A DNA stretch of 64,000 nucleotides from the NCBI RefSeq assembly GCF_002237555.1, contig NZ_CP022540.1:2857001-2921000 (forward strand), in the 5' to 3' direction. The stretch is from Antarctobacter heliothermus (GTDB lineage: Bacteria; Pseudomonadota; Alphaproteobacteria; Rhodobacterales; Rhodobacteraceae). Of this stretch, positions 63,086-64,000 are shown one piece after another (position 1 is the first letter of the stretch; every line of letters starts with the position of its first letter). The notes beneath the pieces are model-generated. The model worked only from the letters and a program-made list of their open reading frames with translations, did no database searches and was not told where the DNA came from. A program made the position numbers and the translations under genes.

Positions 63086-63853
63086 ATGCGCAATGTGCTG
63101 CGGTTGGAGGCGGATCTGTTCTGGCTGGCGCTGCGCTATCTGACAGCACTGCCGGTGCCGCGGGCCTTGCCCGAGTCGGATGATCTGATGGTGCGCGCGG
63201 TCAAGTACCATACGGGAGTCGGCACGCTGGTCGGGCTGTTGGGGGCGCTGGTGCTGTGGGCGGCGATGCCCGTCCCGCCGGGCATGGTGGCGGTGCTGCT
63301 ATCGGTGGCCGCCACGCTGTTGGTGACCGGGGCGTTTCACGAGGCCGGATTGGTCGGCGCGGTCGAGGCGCTGACCACCGGGCGCGACCGTGCCGAGATC
63401 ATCGCCTTGATGGATCAACGGCGCTTTGGGGTTTACGGCGCGCTGGCGTTGGGCATGGTGCTGGCGCTGAAAGTGACGCTGATCGCGGGGTTTCCACTGG
63501 GGCTGGCGGCGGCGGGTCTGGTGGCGGGACATGCCACCGGGCGCATGGCCTGTGTGCATGTGACCGGGACCACTGTGCATGCCCGCAGCGAGGGCATGCA
63601 GAAATTTGTCCCCAAGGTCACGCCTGACGGCTACCGCGTGGCGCTGACCCTGACGATGGTGGCGCTGATCCCGCTGACCCTTGTGGCGGGGATTGGTGCG
63701 GTGCTTTGCGGCTTTGCCGGGGCGGTGCTGTTGGGGCAGGCGTTCCGCGTCTGGAGCATCAACCGCATCGGCGGCTATACCGGCGATTGCCTTGGCGGGG
63801 CGCAACAATTGGCGGAACTTGGCTTTTATCTGGGGCTGGCGCTGTGGCTGTGA
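63086..63853 (+). CDS. cobS: CobS (adenosylcobinamide-GDP ribazoletransferase) homologue with altered metal site
   Basis: 255 residues, about six membrane segments. The family joins alpha-ribazole to adenosylcobinamide-GDP in the last steps of cobalamin synthesis. Family features are ALRYLTALPVP near the N-terminus and IGGYTGDCLGGAQQLAELGFYL at the C-terminus. The usual acidic H-E-D-G-L-A-D-x-x-D-G segment reads FHEAGLVGAVEALTTGRDR here (residues 84-102), and K-D-S-R-x-G reads MDQRRFGVYG. Activity is therefore doubtful. GGAGGAA precedes the ATG. It is the only plus-strand gene between alr and dnaB. Confidence 0.75.
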   Translation: MRNVLRLEADLFWLALRYLTALPVPRALPESDDLMVRAVKYHTGVGTLVGLLGALVLWAAMPVPPGMVAVLLSVAATLLVTGAFHEAGLVGAVEALTTGRDRAEIIALMDQRRFGVYGALALGMVLALKVTLIAGFPLGLAAAGLVAGHATGRMACVHVTGTTVHARSEGMQKFVPKVTPDGYRVALTLTMVALIPLTLVAGIGAVLCGFAGAVLLGQAFRVWSINRIGGYTGDCLGGAQQLAELGFYLGLALWL

Positions 63854-63874
63854 GCGGGTATGCCCCTTTGGCCG

Positions 63875-64000
63875 TCACATGTCCCGTTGGCCATCCTGCT
63901 GCCAAGGTTTGACGAGATTGCCAAAGCGGGTGAATTGCGCCTCGAACGACAGTTCAACCGTGCCGATAGGACCGTGGCGCTGTTTGCCGATGATCACCTC
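63875..64000 (-). CDS. dnaB: replicative DNA helicase DnaB, C-terminal end, runs off window
   Basis: The last 41 residues are visible: [20 protein letters not shown], then [21 protein letters not shown] and a stop. The I-I-x-K-x-R-x-G-P-x-G-T-V-x-L-x-F motif is diagnostic of the DnaB C-terminus. It unwinds DNA ahead of the replication fork. It converges on the cobS homologue with 21 bases between stops. dnaB beside alr is, as I recall, a conserved order in alphaproteobacteria. Confidence 0.93.
   Translation of the reverse strand, partial: EVIIGKQRHGPIGTVELSFEAQFTRFGNLVKPWQQDGQRDM

Noticed and set aside
1..64000. tRNA, rRNA, CRISPR, insertion sequence or prophage genes
   Set aside because: I scanned the intergenic stretches by eye for T-arm-like GTTCGAATCC boxes, spaced direct repeats, transposases and phage genes and saw none.

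Overview
The window is a chromosomal segment of an alphaproteobacterium, most likely order Rhodobacterales (Roseobacter group). The evidence is a fused ispDF, the gene order cinA-pgpA-ispDF-dus(nifR3)-ntrB-ntrC-ntrY-ntrX ... trkA-trkH-hfq-hflX, an RNase E with a large insertion in its S1 domain, small conserved families that I recall from this order (DUF6477, DUF6456, Lin0512), and uniformly high-GC coding sequence. I see no rRNA, tRNA, CRISPR array, insertion sequence or prophage. Nearly all of it is housekeeping sequence with small accessory patches. Family calls come from reading translated sequence, not from database searches.

Layout. 1-6 kb: 5' part of guaA (runs off the left edge), a winged-helix/hydrolase fusion, a DUF2270 membrane protein, and two tandem Lin0512 genes before a non-pyrrolysine MttB-family methyltransferase. 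6-16 kb: a DUF6456 HTH protein, lipA, a cytochrome c' plus diheme cytochrome c pair, a Sel1-repeat protein, divergent hpt and a Coq10/RatA-like gene, an MmgE/PrpD gene and amt. 16-31.5 kb: pncC, pgpA and ispDF on the minus strand, then the nitrogen-regulation operon dus-ntrBC-ntrYX on the plus strand, a lipoprotein, an intergenic repeat region, a GNAT gene, trkA, trkH, hfq and hflX. 31.5-39.7 kb: a phosphotransferase translationally coupled to a penicillin-acylase-family protein, a 3-hydroxyisobutyrate-dehydrogenase-like gene and rne.

39.7-46.8 kb is the most accessory-looking part. It holds a low-GC orphan membrane/coiled-coil gene, tusA-like and ccdA genes, the remnant of an FtsX-type permease beside an 18-bp perfect palindrome, a coupled membrane hydrolase-P450 pair, class I fructose-bisphosphate aldolase, and a secreted Gly/Tyr/Thr-rich repeat protein. 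46.8-53.8 kb: a YafY-type regulator, tatABC coupled to a DUF815 ATPase, and on the minus strand surE-pcm-nlpD plus an SDR gene. 54-64 kb: small hypotheticals, then a minus-strand set (dnaB C-terminus, alr, mlaE, mlaF, a membrane protein, a PqiA-like gene, radA, cvpA, purF) interrupted by one plus-strand gene, a divergent cobS homologue.

The functional themes are nitrogen sensing and ammonium uptake (amt, ntrBC, ntrYX), potassium uptake and RNA regulation (trkAH, hfq, rne), envelope biogenesis (tat, mla, nlpD, pgpA) and purine salvage or synthesis (guaA, hpt, purF). The observations I rate highest are the non-coding repeats (a palindrome present three times and a ~160-bp nested inverted repeat), the cobS homologue lacking its acidic motif, the loss of the sigma-54 contact loop in both NtrC and NtrX, the remnant permease with its palindrome, and the low-GC orphan membrane protein. 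I did not find an obvious multi-gene defence or biosynthetic island.
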